Of a stretch of 46,108 nt of DNA, positions 25,115-33,873 are shown in pieces. Each line of letters starts with the position of its first letter. Positions within the stretch are counted from its first letter, which is position 1. Origin of the DNA: an uncultured Pseudomonadota bacterium (lineage in GTDB: Bacteria; SAR324; NAC60-12); the NCBI GenBank assembly GCA_913056375.1, contig CAJXNF010000001.1, forward strand, positions 1 through 46,108. Reading direction: 5' to 3'. The notes under the pieces were generated by a model. The model did not search any database. It saw only the letters and a list, made by a program, of their open reading frames with translations, and was not told the origin of the DNA. The translations under genes were made by a program, and so were the position numbers.

Positions 25115-26913
25115 GCAGCTGCCTGTAACCGCTGCGACCAGTCACAAGCTTGCTGGAGATACTCTTTCTCCCCGTCTTCATTGAGGAGTGGTGAAATCTC
25201 TTCCCAAACTCGCTTGTGATAGTGCTGCAACCAATTCCATTCGTCTTCTGTAAGCAGTTCTTCGCAGACTAGCTTACGCTCAAAGGGGATCAGGGTCAGT
25301 GTGTCAAAGCAAAGCCACTTTTTGCCATCTGGATGCCTAGGATGCTGGGTAGCTGACTGCACAACATAGAGATTTTCCAAGCGAATTCCTCCCCAACCCG
25401 TGCGATAGTACCCAGGCTCATTGGAAATGATCATTCCAGACCGAAAACCGACATCTCCAGCGAAGGCCGATATGCGTTGCGGCCCTTCATGCACCCCGAG
25501 GAAGGCTCCTACGCCGTGACCCGTTCCATGTCCAAAATCCAGTCCTTCATTCCATAACAAAGATCGAGTCACACCATCCAGCACCGCACCATTCGTACCC
25601 TCAGGAAAAACCTGGCGAGCCAGTCGAATATGTGCTTGCAACACCCTCGTATAGCATCGCTGCTGCTCAGCATCAGGCTCTCCCCAGATCATCGTACGAG
25701 TCGCATCGGTTGTTCCTCCCCCACACTGAATTCCAGAGTCGACCAATAGGAATTCGCCATCTGTCAGAATTTTCTCTGCACTTGGATTGCTGTAATGAAC
25801 AATCGCTGCGTTGGCACCAGCTCCAGCAATTGTTTCAAAGCTCAAATCTGCAAAATCTGGTCGTTTCTCATAGTAGCTACGTAGCCATCCAGCATATTGT
25901 TGTTCACTTACCTTTTCACTATTCCGCTCAGCTTGCTTCAATCTAGCAAGACTCTGAATTTTTCCAACTGCTGCCTGTCGGTGAGCGTAGCGAATACGCT
26001 GCAATTCGACTTCATTTTTCAAAGCACGCGGCATGATAACTGGACTTTCTGCTTCCAATACCTGAGCAGATTGATCCTGCAATAGCAGCAAGGTGCCCAT
26101 TGTAACACCCTGTGGGTCCAACCAAACACATGCAGAAGCATCCGCTGCTAAATGCTTCAAGGTGGGAGCGTAGTCTTCATATGGATGGAACGTCCAATCC
26201 GTTAGTGATTTTAGTTCTGTACTAGTAGGAAAATGACAAAAGCAGATTGCTTCTGTCTTGGAAATCAGCGCATAGGATTCGAAGACTGGATTACAAGGAA
26301 CGTCCTTTCCCCGCAAATTAGTCAACCAGGCAATCTCATCTAGCTGGGTCAACAATAAATGCGTAGCCTGATGCTTATCCAATTGGTCACGCAATTCTGT
26401 CAACTTTTCTGAGGTGGAACGACCCGTCCAAGAAAGTGGCAACAAATTAGGTTCTACCCGTTCAGGCATCGCAATTGATCCGGTCTGATCAACCAAGTTA
26501 CCAAGAACTGGTACCAACTCCGACTGGCAACTCAGCAACGCCTGTGACCAACGTCGCCAACTCCGTGGGCTAACTGTAAACGGATCTACTCCGAAACGAC
26601 ACCCAGTTGATTGCCCTGCAAGCCATCCCACGACGTCTGGAACTCCGGCGAGCCCTAGTTTTCGGATTTCAAAATGATCTCCGCTTTGCGCATCTGCTTG
26701 AATATGGTAGCGAGAGTCTACAAAAAGCTGCGATCGTCCTTCCCGCAGAACAATCGCAATGCCAGCAGATCCATTGAATCCACTCAATGCTTCCAAACGA
26801 CGGTGGTGTAGAGGCACATACTCGTTGAGGTGCTCATCTGTCGTTGGTACTAAATAGCCATCTAATTCAGATTCCTGAATCAACTTCTGTAGCTGAGACA
26901 GACGACTGGACAT
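25111..26913 (-). CDS. pepP: Xaa-Pro aminopeptidase (M24B, three-domain type)
   Basis: 600 residues, the length of the cytosolic, eukaryotic-like aminopeptidase P rather than the 440-residue PepP. Two creatinase-like N-terminal domains (about 1-160 and 161-315) precede the pita-bread peptidase domain (about 316-540). Metal ligands: D and D in LVDSGIQCGGGTTDATRT, H in GHGTGHGVGAF, E in SNEPGYY and E in RLENLYVV. A C-terminal M24-associated domain (about 540-600) follows. It removes N-terminal residues before proline, probably in the cytoplasm; no signal peptide is seen. The Cys-Gly-Gly in the first metal loop is a small deviation from the usual aromatic residues. Confidence 0.93.
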   Translation of the reverse strand: MSSRLSQLQKLIQESELDGYLVPTTDEHLNEYVPLHHRRLEALSGFNGSAGIAIVLREGRSQLFVDSRYHIQADAQSGDHFEIRKLGLAGVPDVVGWLAGQSTGCRFGVDPFTVSPRSWRRWSQALLSCQSELVPVLGNLVDQTGSIAMPERVEPNLLPLSWTGRSTSEKLTELRDQLDKHQATHLLLTQLDEIAWLTNLRGKDVPCNPVFESYALISKTEAICFCHFPTSTELKSLTDWTFHPYEDYAPTLKHLAADASACVWLDPQGVTMGTLLLLQDQSAQVLEAESPVIMPRALKNEVELQRIRYAHRQAAVGKIQSLARLKQAERNSEKVSEQQYAGWLRSYYEKRPDFADLSFETIAGAGANAAIVHYSNPSAEKILTDGEFLLVDSGIQCGGGTTDATRTMIWGEPDAEQQRCYTRVLQAHIRLARQVFPEGTNGAVLDGVTRSLLWNEGLDFGHGTGHGVGAFLGVHEGPQRISAFAGDVGFRSGMIISNEPGYYRTGWGGIRLENLYVVQSATQHPRHPDGKKWLCFDTLTLIPFERKLVCEELLTEDEWNWLQHYHKRVWEEISPLLNEDGEKEYLQQACDWSQRLQAAA

Positions 26914-26944
26914 TTATAAATCTCTTTTGATTTGCGATTAGTTT

Positions 26945-26972
26945 GTGTTGGCCTTCAAGGCCAACACTTTTT
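26945..26972. terminator. Strong hairpin with U-run on the plus strand
   Basis: GTGTTGGCC (26945-26953) and GGCCAACAC (26959-26967) form a perfect 9-base-pair stem around TTCAA, followed on the plus strand by TTTTT at 26968-26972. As an intrinsic terminator it is oriented rightward, yet genes on both sides point left: it lies between the stop of the gene at 26991 and the start of the aminopeptidase gene. On the minus strand it has no T run. It may stop antisense transcription or attenuate between the two genes. Confidence 0.55.
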
Positions 26973-26990
26973 GGGGAATGTTAGGAACAA

Positions 26991-27419
26991 TCAGAATAGT
27001 TTGATCGGTGATTTAACACCTTCGGTAGGATAACGCGGGCGTGGGCGACTAGATGGACGTGTCCCGTACTCAGGCTTTACTCTAAATGGATTGAAGTTCC
27101 GGCGTTGCGTATCATCATCTTCCAACACAGAGCGTCGGAGCGAACCGTAGTTCAGTGGATAAACCGGTGGACTTCCCGTATTGCTCTCCACCATGCTGTT
27201 CACTGAACGGCCCCTACGAACCTCAGCTTGGTATGCTTGATCATAGTAACCACTTTGATAACCAGCACGAGACTGTGTTCGATGCTGCTGAAGTTGCTCA
27301 TAGTTAATGCCTGGGCTTCGCGGCGCCATTGGCTTTCCGCCGGTGATTCTTCGAGCTTCGGCTTCCTGTACTCCAAGATAGAGCAACCCAAAGCACATCC
27401 ATACAATCCATGGTTTCAT
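26991..27419 (-). CDS. Small secreted basic, Tyr/Arg/Pro-rich protein, unknown
   Basis: 142 residues from the ATG at 27419, which has AGGA just upstream; an in-frame start at 27467 would add 16 polar, basic residues before the signal sequence. A signal peptide (about 1-22, WIVWMCFGLLYLGVQEAEA) leads into a low-complexity body: YQSGYYDQAYQAEVRRG, NPFRVKPEYGTRPSSRPRPR. No known family and no cysteine in the mature part. The composition suggests an intrinsically disordered periplasmic or surface protein. It lies between miaB-associated genes and the aminopeptidase gene but with gaps on each side, so it is probably separate. Confidence 0.5.
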   Translation of the reverse strand: MKPWIVWMCFGLLYLGVQEAEARRITGGKPMAPRSPGINYEQLQQHRTQSRAGYQSGYYDQAYQAEVRRGRSVNSMVESNTGSPPVYPLNYGSLRRSVLEDDDTQRRNFNPFRVKPEYGTRPSSRPRPRYPTEGVKSPIKLF

Positions 27420-27509
27420 AATCCTATCTCTCTTCTTCGATTTCGATTTATGATAAAAGATGTGCAAATACCAAACAAATATTTTACCACCTTCTTCTAT
27501 CGAAGATCT

Positions 27510-28106
27510 TTAGGTTAGACTACGAATCAAATCAATAGCCCATTCTTCTTCCTGATAAGCCGAAGAATCTGCAGCCACACCACCTTGTGAAATCAGAATT
27601 TCAGGGGCTTGATCCAATGGAGGCTGTGTGGACTTAGTACGCTTCGCGGCTGTACGAGGAACTATCATCTGGACTTCTTCTTCGCGCAGCGTCTGGATCA
27701 TCTCACGCATCTTATAGCTGCGCATCAATTGACCCAGTATGCGTTTGGTGTAAAGATCCAGAAGATTAGGCCCCTCACGATGGAAAAGAGCAAACCATTG
27801 TAACGGCTCTTGTGTGTGGATCATCGCTGTACCATTGAAAAGCGGAAGAAAGGTCGCTGGCACCTCATCATTCCAAGCAATCAATGTACAGTCGCCAAAA
27901 GCCTGTTCCGGCGTTGCATGGTCGTCTAAAAGCGTTTGAAGCAACTGCGGCGCAATATTGGGATAGGGCGTCAACAGGTTTCGCAGATGATCCCGGCGAT
28001 TTCCTTGTTGCCAGGCTTCTACGCAATGCGCCTCACACTCTCCCTCGACATGGCAGATTGGACAAACGAGATCTATTCGACTAGTGATCTGAAGTTGATT
28101 GATCAT
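27510..28106 (-). CDS. Unknown protein with N-terminal cysteine cluster, coupled to miaB
   Basis: 198 residues, soluble. The N-terminus has CPICHVEGECEAHC (four Cys and two His at about residues 15-28), suggestive of a zinc or Fe-S site. The rest is a mixed alpha/beta region (about 60-130, LIAWNDEVPATFLPLF), a helical stretch with many charged residues and a low-complexity tail. I do not recognise a family. Its ATG overlaps the miaB stop (ATGA), so it is translated with miaB; the two may act together, but there is no other evidence. Confidence 0.6.
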   Translation of the reverse strand: MINQLQITSRIDLVCPICHVEGECEAHCVEAWQQGNRRDHLRNLLTPYPNIAPQLLQTLLDDHATPEQAFGDCTLIAWNDEVPATFLPLFNGTAMIHTQEPLQWFALFHREGPNLLDLYTKRILGQLMRSYKMREMIQTLREEEVQMIVPRTAAKRTKSTQPPLDQAPEILISQGGVAADSSAYQEEEWAIDLIRSLT

Positions 28107-29443
28107 TTTGACAGTGGTTCTGCTTCCAGCAGGTAGGTTTTGGCTCCAGTGATCCGAACTGGCACTAATTCTCCTGGTTCAGCGGCACAGTTTGCAATCG
28201 CAACCGAGTGGTAACCTCGACTCCTTCCGTTGAGTCGATTTGGGTCCTTCAAATAAGGGCCCTCGACCAAGACCTCCTGCGAACTACCGATCAAAGCCTT
28301 GTTTTTGGCTTTTACAATCGGCTCCTGTAATTCCAGTAGCCGGCGCAATCTCTCGATCTTAACCTCTTCTGGCAACTGTCCTGAATATGCCGCCGCAGGT
28401 GTATCTGGCCGTGGAGAATACTTAAATGCAAAGATCTGGTCATAATGGACGGTTTGGATCGCTTGCAAAGTCTGTTCGAAATCCTCTTCTGTTTCACCAG
28501 GAAAGCCAACAATCATATCGGTTGATAACGTTCCCTGTGGTACGTAGCGGCGATACAAGGCTACTTTTTCCAGATATTTTTCCAAGGTATACCAGCGACG
28601 CATTCGACGCAGCACACGATCTGAACCCGACTGCAGGGGTAGATGGAGTTGTTCACATAAACTGGGTAACTCAGCAAATCCTTCCGCAAGTTCTTCTCGA
28701 AAATCTTTAGGATGTGGTGATGTAAATCTTATGCGTTGCAATCCTTCAATCTTATCCATTCGCCTTAGCAATTCGACAAAATCGACACCATCTGCCTTGT
28801 ACGAATTGACGTTCTGCCCAAGTAAACAAATTTCACGAACTCCCTGAGCAACCAGATTTCTAGCTTCCTGCAAAATATTTTCTGGTTCCCGACTCACTTC
28901 CAAACCCCGTGTCACTGGGACAATACAAAAAGAGCAAAAATTATTACACCCTTTGGTGATCGCAAGATGAGCCTTCAGGCTAGCTCCTTTTGATAAAGAA
29001 ACTTCTTCTGGGATAAAATTTCTGACTTTTTGACGAGGAGCTACACGATTCGTCCTTGCGATACGCTCTCCCTGAGCAACTTCTGCTAAAAGTTCAGGGA
29101 GTTCGAATAAATTATCTGTACCAAAGACCAAATCAACACTGCGTTCTCTTGCAAGAATTTGCTGACCTTCCTGTTGAGCAACACACCCACCAACTCCAAT
29201 TTTCAGCTTAGGATTAGCTTGCTTCAGTTTCCGCAGCCTGCCTAGCAAGCTATAAACTTTTTGTTCTGCCTTATCTCGAACAGAACAGGTATTCAGCAGA
29301 ATCAAATCGGCTTCTCCAGCCTCATCTGTGTACTGGTAATTCTCCTGATTCAAGATTTCGAGCATCTTGTCGCTATCGTACTCGTTCATCTGACAACCAA
29401 AGGTTGCTATGTGCACCTTACGTTGAGGCAAAGTCGATTTCAT
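28103..29443 (-). CDS. miaB: MiaB, tRNA (N6-isopentenyl adenosine-37-C2)-methylthiotransferase
   Basis: 446 residues, the normal length. The N-terminal UPF0004 domain binds a 4Fe-4S cluster through C17 (FGCQMNEYDS), C53 (NTCSVRDKAE) and C87 (GGCVAQQEG). The radical-SAM core has KGCNNFCSFCIVP with C166, C170 and C173. A TRAM domain is at the C-terminus (about 380-440, VEGPYLKDPNRLNGRSRGY). The NxCxVR pattern together with FGCQMNEYDS identifies MiaB rather than RimO or MtaB. It adds a methylthio group to A37 of tRNAs reading UNN codons. It is transcribed with the small genes on both sides (overlap of 4 bases downstream, 23-base gap upstream). Confidence 0.96.
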   Translation of the reverse strand: MKSTLPQRKVHIATFGCQMNEYDSDKMLEILNQENYQYTDEAGEADLILLNTCSVRDKAEQKVYSLLGRLRKLKQANPKLKIGVGGCVAQQEGQQILARERSVDLVFGTDNLFELPELLAEVAQGERIARTNRVAPRQKVRNFIPEEVSLSKGASLKAHLAITKGCNNFCSFCIVPVTRGLEVSREPENILQEARNLVAQGVREICLLGQNVNSYKADGVDFVELLRRMDKIEGLQRIRFTSPHPKDFREELAEGFAELPSLCEQLHLPLQSGSDRVLRRMRRWYTLEKYLEKVALYRRYVPQGTLSTDMIVGFPGETEEDFEQTLQAIQTVHYDQIFAFKYSPRPDTPAAAYSGQLPEEVKIERLRRLLELQEPIVKAKNKALIGSSQEVLVEGPYLKDPNRLNGRSRGYHSVAIANCAAEPGELVPVRITGAKTYLLEAEPLSK

Positions 29444-29466
29444 GAAATGGTCAAATTGGTTAAATA

Positions 29467-29862
29467 TTAGGCTAATTCAACAGACTGCAACGGACTTAGG
29501 CCCATTTCTGCGGCACAGATAGAGCATGCAACATCCTGCAGATCCTGAGGATATTCCACATAGTGAGACTTACCATTATTTTGCCAGAGTGTCTCCTCGA
29601 GTTGTAGACCGTGAGCTGTTGGACGGACAAACTCGTACCATTCTGTGCGATACAAGTTCTGCAAGCTTTTCAGCACAAAGTATTGGCCACTCTCATCCCT
29701 GAATCCACGATCAGGCTGAGCCATTGCTTTCGACTCCTCAGAACGTTCTAAGATCGCTCTAAAGTCAAATTTACCCCATAAGAAATGAACCGAAGGCGTA
29801 ATAGGATCGCGATCCACTTGAAAAACAAAATAGTTTTGACGTCGGAATGTATAAGAATTCAA
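29467..29862 (-). CDS. Conserved-looking hypothetical protein upstream of miaB
   Basis: 131 residues, no signal peptide or membrane helix. Start TTG at 29862 has GAGG 6 bases upstream and no ATG precedes the body. The sequence is beta-rich in its first half (YFVFQVDRD, VHFLWGKFDF) and ends in a short helix with two Cys (VACSICAAEMG). No family recognised. It begins the leftward unit that continues into miaB and the 198-residue Cys protein. Confidence 0.5.
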   Translation of the reverse strand: MNSYTFRRQNYFVFQVDRDPITPSVHFLWGKFDFRAILERSEESKAMAQPDRGFRDESGQYFVLKSLQNLYRTEWYEFVRPTAHGLQLEETLWQNNGKSHYVEYPQDLQDVACSICAAEMGLSPLQSVELA

Positions 29863-30071
29863 TGTAGCCTCTTTTACTCAGTACCAGTGGACTCAAATTT
29901 GATTAAATTGACCTAATGAATCTCTTTTTTGCAAGAAAAACTTTGGTCTACACGCTGAATCGCAGCGAAAAACTCTTTTCTCTTTTGTGTCATTTATCTT
30001 GCAAGAAATCAGGTATATAGGAATGATTTTTTGATGAATCCATTCACAAAAATGCTCTCTTCAAAGAGACA

Positions 30072-31949
30072 ATGACGCTTCGCTCACTGCAATTCCTCAT
30101 TCTGCTAGTAATCTTTTGCTGGGGTTCTCCACTACCCGGTTTCGGAGAATCCTCGAACCAGATCAGCACAGGCAAAGGGAAACCTTCGCTCCAGGCCATT
30201 GCAGATCAAAGATACTACGACATTCCCATCAAGCTCAATGAGCGAGTGCAACAGATGCTACGCTACTACACTGAGCGTAAGCATTCCATTCTTAACCGTG
30301 GACTTGCTCGTTCTGGGCGATACATGGATATGTTCCGCAGAGAACTACGAGCTTGGGGCCTTCCACAGGACTTGGTCTTCGTTGTTGCAGTGGAAAGTAA
30401 CTTCAATGAACGCTCTGTCTCCGTCAAGCAGGCCGTCGGACTCTGGCAGTTCATGTCAACCACAGCACAGCAATATCAGCTTAGGGTAGATCCTTGGATT
30501 GATCAACGCAGAGATCCTCTCAAAGCGACACGCGCTGCTGCCCAGCACTTCAAATACCTTTACGAAATTTTTGGTGATTGGGAACTTGTGCTGGCAGCCT
30601 ATAACGCTGGTGAAGGAAGAGTTCAGCGTGCAATGGAACGAGCCAAGCAACGAAAAAAACCAACTGACTTCTGGTCGCTATCTTTACCTCGGGAAACGCG
30701 GAGCTACGTTCCAGCAATCATGGCTACCGCAATCATCTACAAGAACTTAGATTATTTCGGAATCACTGGTGTTGCACTAGAACCTCCAATGGAACAGTCA
30801 CAGTTCCAAGTACCTGTCGACTTCTCCTTCCAAGAAGTCGCTCAGCGTGCAGGAATGCCACTAGAGGAATTACTCACGTACAATACAGCATATCTACGGG
30901 AGATGCCTCCCATTGATCAGAAACATTACACGATCTACCTTCCACAGAAATATCAGCCTGCACTGTGGCAATCTCTTCGCCAGTATGGTGAGCCTTCTTC
31001 CCACTGGCTCCAGCACTACAATAGCATGCTGCAAGACACTCCAGAAAACCTACAAACTCTTGAGCGCCATGGCGACTTGAAATATGTACGGGTGCAGCGA
31101 GGAGAGAATCTATCGACAATTTCGCGCAAGTACAACACAACCATCACAAGACTATTGCGCTGGAACCGAATCCCTAAAAATCAGCTTCTGCAAGTTGGAC
31201 AACGCCTCAAGATGTATGTTGTCAATCGTAAGGTCTTGGAAGACGTTCGAGAAAAAAACCAAAACCTGGAAGAGCGCATCCGTGGGACACAGTTTGTCAT
31301 CCGGGTTCCCAAAGGAGCAACGCTCTCTGAACTGGCAGAGCGATACCACACAAACATCAAAGAGCTAATGACGATCAATCGCTTACGCTCACCAATGGAT
31401 CTGCAAGCTGGCCAGTCACTAAAGATTTATGCTCGCCCCAAAACGATTCAAGTTCCCCAAGGAGCAACGCTGTCCAACTTAGCACAACGCTATGATGTCT
31501 CTGTAAAAGAGTTGATGGCTTGGAATAATCTTGCTGCTCCTAATGCTTTGCAGGCGAACCAAACACTAATCATTGCTCCACCACCCGAACCAACCTCTCA
31601 ACAACTAGTTCAGGAAAAACAGGTTAGAATAAGGGTTCCCCAAGGAGCAACGCTCTCTGAACTGGCAGAGCGCTATAATGTGACCGTCAGTAAACTGATG
31701 GAATGGAACAATCTGAAAAGTTCTGATTCACTACTTGCAGGACAACAACTCACCGTATTTAGAGAGATCACTCAAAACAACAAAGCAACCCACAGAATTA
31801 TCCAGGTGCGTATGGGTGATACTCTCTGGGATATTGCTAGAGAACACAGGACTTCTGTTGAGCAACTCTTGGTTCTTAATGATCTTGAAGGAAACGAACC
31901 ATTACGACTTAACCAAAAGTTAAAGGTACCCGTCCGACCAGATATTTGA
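30072..31949 (+). CDS. mltD: MltD-type membrane-bound lytic transglycosylase with five LysM repeats
   Basis: 625 residues. An N-terminal signal (about 1-24) is followed by a GH23/SLT domain: VVAVESNFNE with catalytic Glu at 108, KQAVGLWQFMSTTA and AAYNAGEGRVQ. Five LysM modules follow at about 335-380, 412-458, 461-506, 520-565 and 578-622, each with the G(A/D/E)(T/N)L start and W/N-rich end. The usual number in MltD is two or three, so the array is longer than normal. It cleaves murein glycan strands to 1,6-anhydro ends in the periplasm; LysM bind the glycan. I do not see a lipobox, unlike E. coli MltD. It is 50 bases upstream of argB. Confidence 0.92.
   Translation: MTLRSLQFLILLVIFCWGSPLPGFGESSNQISTGKGKPSLQAIADQRYYDIPIKLNERVQQMLRYYTERKHSILNRGLARSGRYMDMFRRELRAWGLPQDLVFVVAVESNFNERSVSVKQAVGLWQFMSTTAQQYQLRVDPWIDQRRDPLKATRAAAQHFKYLYEIFGDWELVLAAYNAGEGRVQRAMERAKQRKKPTDFWSLSLPRETRSYVPAIMATAIIYKNLDYFGITGVALEPPMEQSQFQVPVDFSFQEVAQRAGMPLEELLTYNTAYLREMPPIDQKHYTIYLPQKYQPALWQSLRQYGEPSSHWLQHYNSMLQDTPENLQTLERHGDLKYVRVQRGENLSTISRKYNTTITRLLRWNRIPKNQLLQVGQRLKMYVVNRKVLEDVREKNQNLEERIRGTQFVIRVPKGATLSELAERYHTNIKELMTINRLRSPMDLQAGQSLKIYARPKTIQVPQGATLSNLAQRYDVSVKELMAWNNLAAPNALQANQTLIIAPPPEPTSQQLVQEKQVRIRVPQGATLSELAERYNVTVSKLMEWNNLKSSDSLLAGQQLTVFREITQNNKATHRIIQVRMGDTLWDIAREHRTSVEQLLVLNDLEGNEPLRLNQKLKVPVRPDI
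31303..31342 (+). repeat. 40-base direct repeat inside mltD, copy 1 (LysM 2)
   Basis: Forty bases beginning GGGTTCCC recur at 31633-31672 with only one mismatch (an A against a C at the ninth base). The third LysM (from 31452) shares 20 bases of it exactly with copy 2. The copies lie 330 bases, exactly 110 codons, apart, so the duplication is in frame. Such identity at DNA level, including silent positions, points to recent duplication or gene conversion within the LysM array. Confidence 0.92.
31633..31672 (+). repeat. 40-base direct repeat inside mltD, copy 2 (LysM 4)
   Basis: Second copy of the repeat at 31303-31342, with one mismatch. It encodes the first half of the fourth LysM (GATLSELAERYN). 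Confidence 0.92.
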
Positions 31950-31998
31950 GCAACATACCCATCATCCTTCCTTTTTCTCGTCTCATTCGAAATCCCCA

Positions 31999-32862
31999 AT
32001 GAAAATCAGCCATCAGGACAAGAAAGATCTACTGATCGAGGCTCTATCTTACATTCAGCGCTTCCGTAACCAGATCATCGTCATCAAGTACGGAGGAGCT
32101 GCAATGATCGAGGAAGCCCTGAAAACCAGCTTTGCCCAAGACATTGTGCTGCTGCAATCCTTAGGAATGAGACCAGTCGTTGTCCATGGTGGTGGTCCAG
32201 AAGTATCGAAGGTGATCCAGAGTCTAGGCCAGGAAGTGACCTTCGTTGATGGACTGAGGGTAACGACTGCAGAGAATTTGAAGGTCGCTGAGATGGTGCT
32301 CTCAGGAAACCTCAATAAAGAGATTATCGCTCATTTACAGACTTTTGGAGGAAAGGCAGTCGGACTTAGTGGGAAGGATGGAAATCTGATTCAAGCTGAC
32401 AAGAAAAAGCACGCCAGTGGCATCGACCTCGGCTATGTAGGCACTATCAGACAGATCAATCCCGAACTGTTACACCTACTAATTCGAGAGCAGTTCATTC
32501 CGGTTGTCTCGCCAATAGGGATGGGGAGTAGTGGTGAGACCTACAACATCAATGCCGATACCGTCGCAGCTGCAATTGCAGTTGCGTTAGAAGCACGCAA
32601 GGTAATTTTCATGACTGATGTTGATGGGGTGTTATCAGATGGAAAAGAGTTGATTTCCTATCTGGACACGGCTACTGCAGAAAACTTGATTGCCAACAAG
32701 GTGATTTCAGGTGGGATGGTCCCTAAAATTCAGGCTGCGTTGGATTGCGTTAAGGCCAACGTTCGTTCAGCTCACATCATTAACGGAACAGATCCACACT
32801 CTGTGATTGCTGAACTATTTACGGATCAAGGGATTGGAACACAGATAGTGAGGGCTGAATGA
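31999..32862 (+). CDS. argB: ArgB, N-acetylglutamate kinase
   Basis: 287 residues of the amino-acid kinase family. Motifs: IVIKYGGAAMIEE near residue 27 (phosphate-binding Lys and Gly pair), VVVHGGGPEV (about 60-69), LSGKDGN, YNINADTVAAAIA and the ATP region FMTDVDGVLSDG. It phosphorylates N-acetyl-L-glutamate in arginine synthesis. The N-terminal extension with a helix (about 1-20) may indicate arginine feedback inhibition as in hexameric forms; this is inference. Start ATG at 31999 has no clear ribosome-binding site, though it agrees with the family start. It is convergent with the L,D-transpeptidase gene, 9 bases apart. Confidence 0.95.
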   Translation: MKISHQDKKDLLIEALSYIQRFRNQIIVIKYGGAAMIEEALKTSFAQDIVLLQSLGMRPVVVHGGGPEVSKVIQSLGQEVTFVDGLRVTTAENLKVAEMVLSGNLNKEIIAHLQTFGGKAVGLSGKDGNLIQADKKKHASGIDLGYVGTIRQINPELLHLLIREQFIPVVSPIGMGSSGETYNINADTVAAAIAVALEARKVIFMTDVDGVLSDGKELISYLDTATAENLIANKVISGGMVPKIQAALDCVKANVRSAHIINGTDPHSVIAELFTDQGIGTQIVRAE

Positions 32863-32871
32863 AGGAGAGGC

Positions 32872-33849
32872 TTAAATTTCATCAGTTTCAGATTTGGAGG
32901 TGTCTGCTGTTTTTGGAATAGTGGCTAGATTTTCGTACGGTTCCCAATTTTCGCTGATAATTCGAAAATCCTGTACGTCTTCCTGAAACTCCAAGTACAA
33001 GGTCTTCCAACCTAAATCACTAAAATCTGAAGAACTGTATTTTTGGAGAAAATGAACGAAGTAAGTATCTTTGCTATATAGAAAGGTTAGATTCGAAGCT
33101 TGTATTTCCCGACTTTTATTCCGCAGATTAATTCGCTTCTTGTAGTGTAGCCATCTCTTCTTATCAAAATTTTCGTTTGTAAACTTACTTGAATAGTAAT
33201 TTATATAGTCTTCCACATTTGGATTTTCCCAAGCGTCTATCCAGGTGACAACAAAATTTCTCAGCCTCTCTATTTCAGCTAGATGCTGATGTTCCTCCAA
33301 TTTTTCTACTGATTCATCAATCAGAATCAGAGTGTTTGGCAGTTGTATATACTGCGCAATCTCCAGAAAATTTTCATTGCTGACTGAAACACATCCCTCT
33401 GTTGGAATGGGCTGATCGCCCTCTGTTCCATGCAACCAAATTCCATAACCAGTCTTGTTATGGAAGAGACGATCCATCAAGTTCGGATAGTTTAGTGGAA
33501 ATGCCCCTGCACCATAGGGTTTTGCTTCCCTAGGGCCATACATTCCTATCAAATCTTTCTCTGACCAAACATCCGTAAACCAGTAAATCCCCGTTGGTGT
33601 CTTCAGGTCTCCTTCTTTGAACTTGTCACCTGGTACTTTTCCGGTCGTACACGGGTAGGCAGCGATCATCTCCCACTTCGGATAGCCTCGATAGACTGAG
33701 ATTTGGCAGTCTTTTTTATCAACAAGTAAAAATGTAAGGTCTGGATTTTCGGAAAGGAGGAGATTGCGGGGTAGAGCGAGTGCTAAGCTTGTTATTGAAA
33801 TAAAGAACAAAAGCGCAGGGATTGCCAAAAGATGGCGAGGAGGCAACAT
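32872..33849 (-). CDS. L,D-transpeptidase (YkuD) with C-terminal NTF2-like domain
   Basis: 325 residues. A signal peptide (about 1-27) is followed by a YkuD domain (about 40-175) with the catalytic pair H140 in GIWLHGTEG and C153 in PTEGCVSVSN (HxGT and S/T-x-GC pattern). Residues about 200-300 form a second domain starting with WIDAWENPNVEDYINYY, the NTF2-like module found after YkuD in many proteobacterial enzymes. It makes 3-3 crosslinks or attaches proteins to murein in the periplasm; which is not clear. The start has AGGA 8 bases upstream. It is 24 bases after the small CxxC protein, so it may be the last gene of the oxidase transcript. Confidence 0.9.
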   Translation of the reverse strand: MLPPRHLLAIPALLFFISITSLALALPRNLLLSENPDLTFLLVDKKDCQISVYRGYPKWEMIAAYPCTTGKVPGDKFKEGDLKTPTGIYWFTDVWSEKDLIGMYGPREAKPYGAGAFPLNYPNLMDRLFHNKTGYGIWLHGTEGDQPIPTEGCVSVSNENFLEIAQYIQLPNTLILIDESVEKLEEHQHLAEIERLRNFVVTWIDAWENPNVEDYINYYSSKFTNENFDKKRWLHYKKRINLRNKSREIQASNLTFLYSKDTYFVHFLQKYSSSDFSDLGWKTLYLEFQEDVQDFRIISENWEPYENLATIPKTADTSKSETDEI

Positions 33850-33873
33850 GTACTCGTCCTGACGGAATGAAGC

